This document shows, in pieces, positions 60,246 through 64,000 of a DNA stretch of 64,000 nt (position 1 is its first letter; each line of letters begins with the position of its first letter). The stretch covers positions 20,099,663-20,163,662 of the forward strand of contig ML681998.1 of NCBI GenBank assembly GCA_007922195.1. Direction: 5' to 3'. The position numbers were made by a program, and so were the translations under genes. The DNA comes from Podocnemis expansa. Its lineage: Eukaryota > Chordata > Testudines > Podocnemididae. The notes under the pieces were generated by a model, which was not told the DNA's origin, did not search any database, and saw only the letters and a list, made by a program, of their open reading frames with translations.

Positions 60246-62330
60246 GGCCTCCGCAAACCCCATACACTGATTATGCATTGCCCATGTGTGGTTGATTTTT
60301 ATTTTATGAAATAGGAAATTAATGGAATTGTGTCTAACTAGTATTTCAAAGAGGACATAGATGCATACTTTCCTCTGAACAGCTGGTCTTTTTATAAAGG
60401 ATGCCTACACTGAAAGGTAATGCATCTCCTAGGGTTCAGTGCTCAATGCTATAGCTAGACAAAAGTCACATTGACTTTTAAAAAGAGCAACTATTGTTAT
60501 ATAGCAGTGGATTTTTGGCCAATCTGCCATGGGAAACCCTCAATTCATATAAAATATAGGACATTCCATATACCACATATGGCTTGAAGATGCATATATG
60601 TCCAAAGAATGTTCTCTGAAGGGAAAGGGAAGAAAAATAAAAGGGGTGAGTGGGTGGGTGGGTATGCATAATACATTTACACAAATATGTAAGTTCATTT
60701 TGTGTTCTGTGTAGCTTGATGTTTTGTGCCAAATAAAGGAGTTCTGTGGACATAGTTTAACTTAGTACCTGTGGAACCAATATATGTTTTTAAAGGTGTC
60801 TTGCTTCCATTTATTTGTTTTATAGCATTATGAAAGCTAGCTATAGAAGAGATCTATTCTATTAGCTAACTTCTAATCCTGCTCCTTGGCTGTGGGTTAG
60901 ACTAGTGTGTAGGAAAATGTTTAATATTGGGGAGTGGGCTGGGCTGCATTGCAGGATACGTTATGGGATTGCTTTGGATAAGCAGTAACTTTAAGCTCCT
61001 AATAAGTTTTGCTTAGGATAGGAGTTTTATTATGTTTTTGGCACTGGGCAGTATGTAATCTTAACCTTGTGCAATTTATTAGAGTATTGCTTAGTATAAG
61101 GCTTCTCTTTGTTTTCTGGCTGTTTGGATAATGTCTGCAGTTCACAAAAATACTTTTCCGTCCTTGTTTTTCCTTGCCCTCCACATCATGTTTTTGCTTA
61201 TCATCTCCTGTCCTTGTTCCTGCTCCCGTTGTGATGTTATATGCCCTAAGGATTACTAATTCAGCACTTTAATAGGAGTAAGGAATAGAATGCTTGCACA
61301 GACTGGATATGAACAGTAAACATGAAACAAAGATGTGGATAATTATATGCATTATGTGCCTATTGATGTTCATTGTTAAGTATTAATGTAACCAAATAAG
61401 GGTCTTTGGAACAATGACAATCACGCCTGTATTATCACACTGGTTTGGATAAAAAAGAGTTGGTAAACCACCCCACTTAGCTGACTCAAGATGTCAAGAT
61501 AATGAGAGCACTGGGTAATAAAGTGTTCCATTCAACCCAATCCTATTCCAGGACAACCTGTTTGCTTTGTCTTCTAACATAGATGATCTTTGTAATGCCT
61601 TCTATCCCTATGATTTTGTCCCGAAGGGCCACTTTCAAAGTGCGCTGATGTCAGTCAGAGCATTTCCAACAACTTCATCAGGCTTTGAATCAGGCCCTAA
61701 TCCATTTAAAATGAGTTCAGTGGTAGTTAGGCCTCAATCTACTTAGGCACATGTTTGATGTATGCATATGATTATTCCGTTGGGCTTCAGTGATAGTAAA
61801 GTTAGCCCAGGCATAAGTGTTTGCAGGATCAGGATCTATTGACTAATAAACCCAAGCAATATTTTCTGCTACTTATTTCCTTTAAAAAAATGGTATTTTT
61901 ACTGCAGCTCATCTATTTTATAATCAAGGCAAAGTTGATATGTAGAAAAAGCTCTGAGTAAAATGTAAGAGCTAGCTTGACCTTCTCTTACCATCCTTTT
62001 TTTTTTTTGTAATTAGTTGTATGAATAGTGAGATAAATGGAATGTGATATTTGTTGATAAGAGTATTAACAAAATTAGCTTGTTTTTATTCAAAGCATAT
62101 GATTCTCAAGACCTCTGTGGTTAAATTACCACAGGTCCTCATTATCAGTTTTCAGCATTTTCATATCTGTTTACACTCTAAAACAGGGTTTTTTTAATTG
62201 TGTTACATAAGAAAAACCTGTGATGGTTCCTTATAATCTAATTCGTCTCGGACAATGGATCAGTTCCTCAGATGTTGATTTACATCAGCTGAGGATACAG
62301 CCCCATTTTGTGTGGGTGTGGGTGTATGTG

Positions 62331-62354
62331 AGAGAGAGAGAGAGAGAGAGAGAG
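62331..62354. repeat. (AG)n microsatellite
   Basis: About 12 AG dinucleotides, preceded by a GTGTGGGTGTGGGTGTATGTG stretch. Confidence 0.95.
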
Positions 62355-62858
62355 AACAAGTGAAATCTTTCAACTAAAATTATATTTAACCATCACTGTC
62401 TGTTTTCTAATGACAAAAGGTTTGTTTGTATGGACAAAAAAATAATTTGTAAATAATTGGTCTCAGCTGAAAATAAGGATGGCCCAAAAAGTAAAGCCCA
62501 CGTTAACAAACATCCTTTGCAAAATTCTGCAGACTCAGCTTGTATACACTGTACAGTGGTTGCAGTATAAAAACTTTTCAGTCACCTTTTAGCTAGCAAA
62601 TAAAACCTTGAAGGTTTGAGTAAGCCTTATTTCTGCTTGTAATGACCTGATGTAGTAAATGAGATTTTACACTGAGGACACCTTCTTCTAGGAGTGAGAT
62701 TTAGGGACAGAAAGTAGTGGTATTATTCTTCCAAGCTGTACCCTCCAAAACTGTGTTCATGACCATACTACTCATTGTAGTTTATACAGATATTCAATAT
62801 ACAGTTGTATGCGTTCAGTGATTCTACTGAGATCCTTGAGCTTGACTCCTCTCACAGT

Positions 62859-63126
62859 ACGTCTACACATACCACAACTGGCCCATATCGACAGTCTTGG
62901 GCTTGCTGCACTTGGCCTGTGGTGCTCTAAAGATGTATTGTAGATATCCAGGCTCAGGTTGGAGCCTAGGCTACGAGACTTTGCCTGCTCATGTGGGTCT
63001 GAAATCAGGCTCCAGTCCCAGCCCAGATTTCTACACTGCCATTTTATAGCCCTACAGTCCAAGTCCTATGAACCTGAGTTAGCTGACATGAGCCAAGTGC
63101 AGTTGCAGTTGTCTAGAGTGTAGACG
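62859..63126. mobile_element. MITE with CGTCTACAC ends
   Basis: Starts ACGTCTACAC and ends GTGTAGACGA, inverted repeats differing at one base, 268 bp long. The ends resemble those of the element at 10122 (TGTCTACACT), so it may belong to the same superfamily. Confidence 0.6.
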
Positions 63127-63335
63127 AACCTTCGGTGGGGCTTGAATATGCTCACAGGTGCTGCTGGACTCCTTGGACTTGGTTTGGGGAAAGAATAATG
63201 GTGGAATATCACCCAAATACCACCCACTTGAGGCAGCAAAAGGAAGCTCACTCTCCATAAACTGTACAGATTTGTCATTGTCCCTTTCCTCTCTTACAGG
63301 TGGAATGAAATAGTTAACAATATTAAGATTTATAC

Positions 63336-63809
63336 CGGGGTGGCCAAACTTATGGAACTCAAGAGCCACACAAGTTGATTATTAAACCTTTGAGAGCTTC
63401 ACTGAGGCATATAGCCATATACTTTTACCTACTCCAAAATTACTAAGTTTAAGATTCATTGCACTTTAATTTTATCATAAAAAGAGGACAGATATTGATC
63501 CTACTAATGTCAGATTCTAATAATTACTTAAAGTTACCATGAAAATTAGATCTATACAGTAAAAACTTAGCTGCTGCTCGATGTAGAAGACTGCAGGCTA
63601 GTGGTGAGTATTTTTTAAAATCCTGACCATGCCACACTTCTCCCCACCATCCCTGGCCATGCTGCACTTCTCCCCACCATCCCAACCCCCTCCTGAACTC
63701 CTAGGCTGGGGCTGCTTTCCTAAACTGATTTGATGACGTTCTTCCAGGAGCCACAATTTTTCATTCAAGAGCCACCTGTGGCTCCCAAGCCACAGTTTGG
63801 CCACATCTG
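63336..63809 (-). mobile_element. hAT element, family B, internally deleted
   Basis: A 474-bp copy with ends CGGGGTGGCCAAACTT and ...CAGTTTGGCCACATCTG, flanked by ATTTATAC (63328-63335) and ATTTATGC (63810-63817), 7 of 8 matching. The interior is the reverse complement of the 3' part of 17648-18688 without the transposase segment. Confidence 0.9.
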
Positions 63810-63931
63810 ATTTATGCTGTCAACGTTGGGCCCCTGAGTTATTAATTCCTTGAGATGAATGGATCATTTTGCAGCTCTCCTCTGAAATCTGTTGTTCCAG
63901 GCTGCCTACAGTCTAATATCTGCATATAGTT

Positions 63932-64000
63932 CCAGAGAGGTAGCTATGTTAGTCTGTAGAGCACAAATAGTGAAGTCCTGTAGCTCCTTAAAGACTAAGA
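63932..64000 (-). mobile_element. inverted-dimer repeat, cut by window end
   Basis: AGAGAGGTAGCTATGTTAGTCTG then GAAGTCCTGTAGCTCCTTAAAG, the outer arm of the family. The rest lies beyond the window. Confidence 0.75.

Larger units (their letters stand above)
51220..64000 (+). other. RIMS2: RIMS2 downstream intron (partial)
   Basis: Intron continues to the window end. I found no exon resembling the following RIM linker or C2B domain. Besides the repeats listed separately, 52010-52565, 53120-54070, 56131-59850 and 60250-62325 hold nothing I can assign. Confidence 0.6.

Noticed and set aside
1207..62354. Tandem simple repeats as possible CRISPR-like arrays
   Set aside because: They are microsatellites or minisatellites without spacer-repeat structure, in a vertebrate intron.
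51220..64000. Search for RIM C2B exons or an alternative first exon of a short RIM2 form
   Set aside because: I read the + strand for the expected linker and C2B motifs and found none; they lie elsewhere or are too short to recognise.

Overview
This is a 64 kb piece of vertebrate nuclear DNA, almost all intron of one brain gene. Three exons on the + strand (20616-20788, 21818-22102, 49159-49400) have consensus splice sites and compatible reading phases. Two of them encode the serine-rich linker upstream of the second C2 domain of RIMS2 (RIM2, a Rab3-interacting active-zone scaffold of synaptic vesicle release). The exon at 21818-22102 is a frame-neutral, glutamate/lysine-rich optional (cassette) exon. 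A fourth, 33-nt candidate microexon lies at 51187-51219. No start codon, C2B exon or 3' end of the gene is in the window, so both gene ends lie outside it.

The repeat content points to a non-squamate sauropsid (turtle or crocodilian; I cannot decide between them). CR1 LINEs with the 3' end repeat ATTCTATGAT are present, with several hAT-type DNA transposon families, inverted-dimer elements that look Penelope-related, an R4/Dong-like LINE, RTE-like LINE fragments and a few ancient MIR-type SINE remnants.

Layout: 1-20615 is an upstream intron with two hAT copies, a possible LTR region, CR1 pieces, a hAT carrying a nested MITE, an inverted-dimer insertion beside an R4-like LINE, and a 1 kb hAT with a transposase remnant. 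Positions 20616-22102 hold two exons. The 27 kb intron 22103-49158 contains most of the CR1/RTE material, two GC-rich stretches and a CR1 fragment with a long open frame. Positions 49159-51219 hold the third exon and the candidate microexon. Positions 51220-64000 are downstream intron with a near-perfect 84-bp-arm palindrome, GC-rich hAT elements and two further DNA-transposon copies.

The most interesting observations are the acidic cassette exon, the possible neural microexon with an upstream UGC, and hammerhead-ribozyme-like cores inside the inverted-dimer repeats. Nothing in the window behaves like a prokaryotic operon, CRISPR array, tRNA or rRNA gene.
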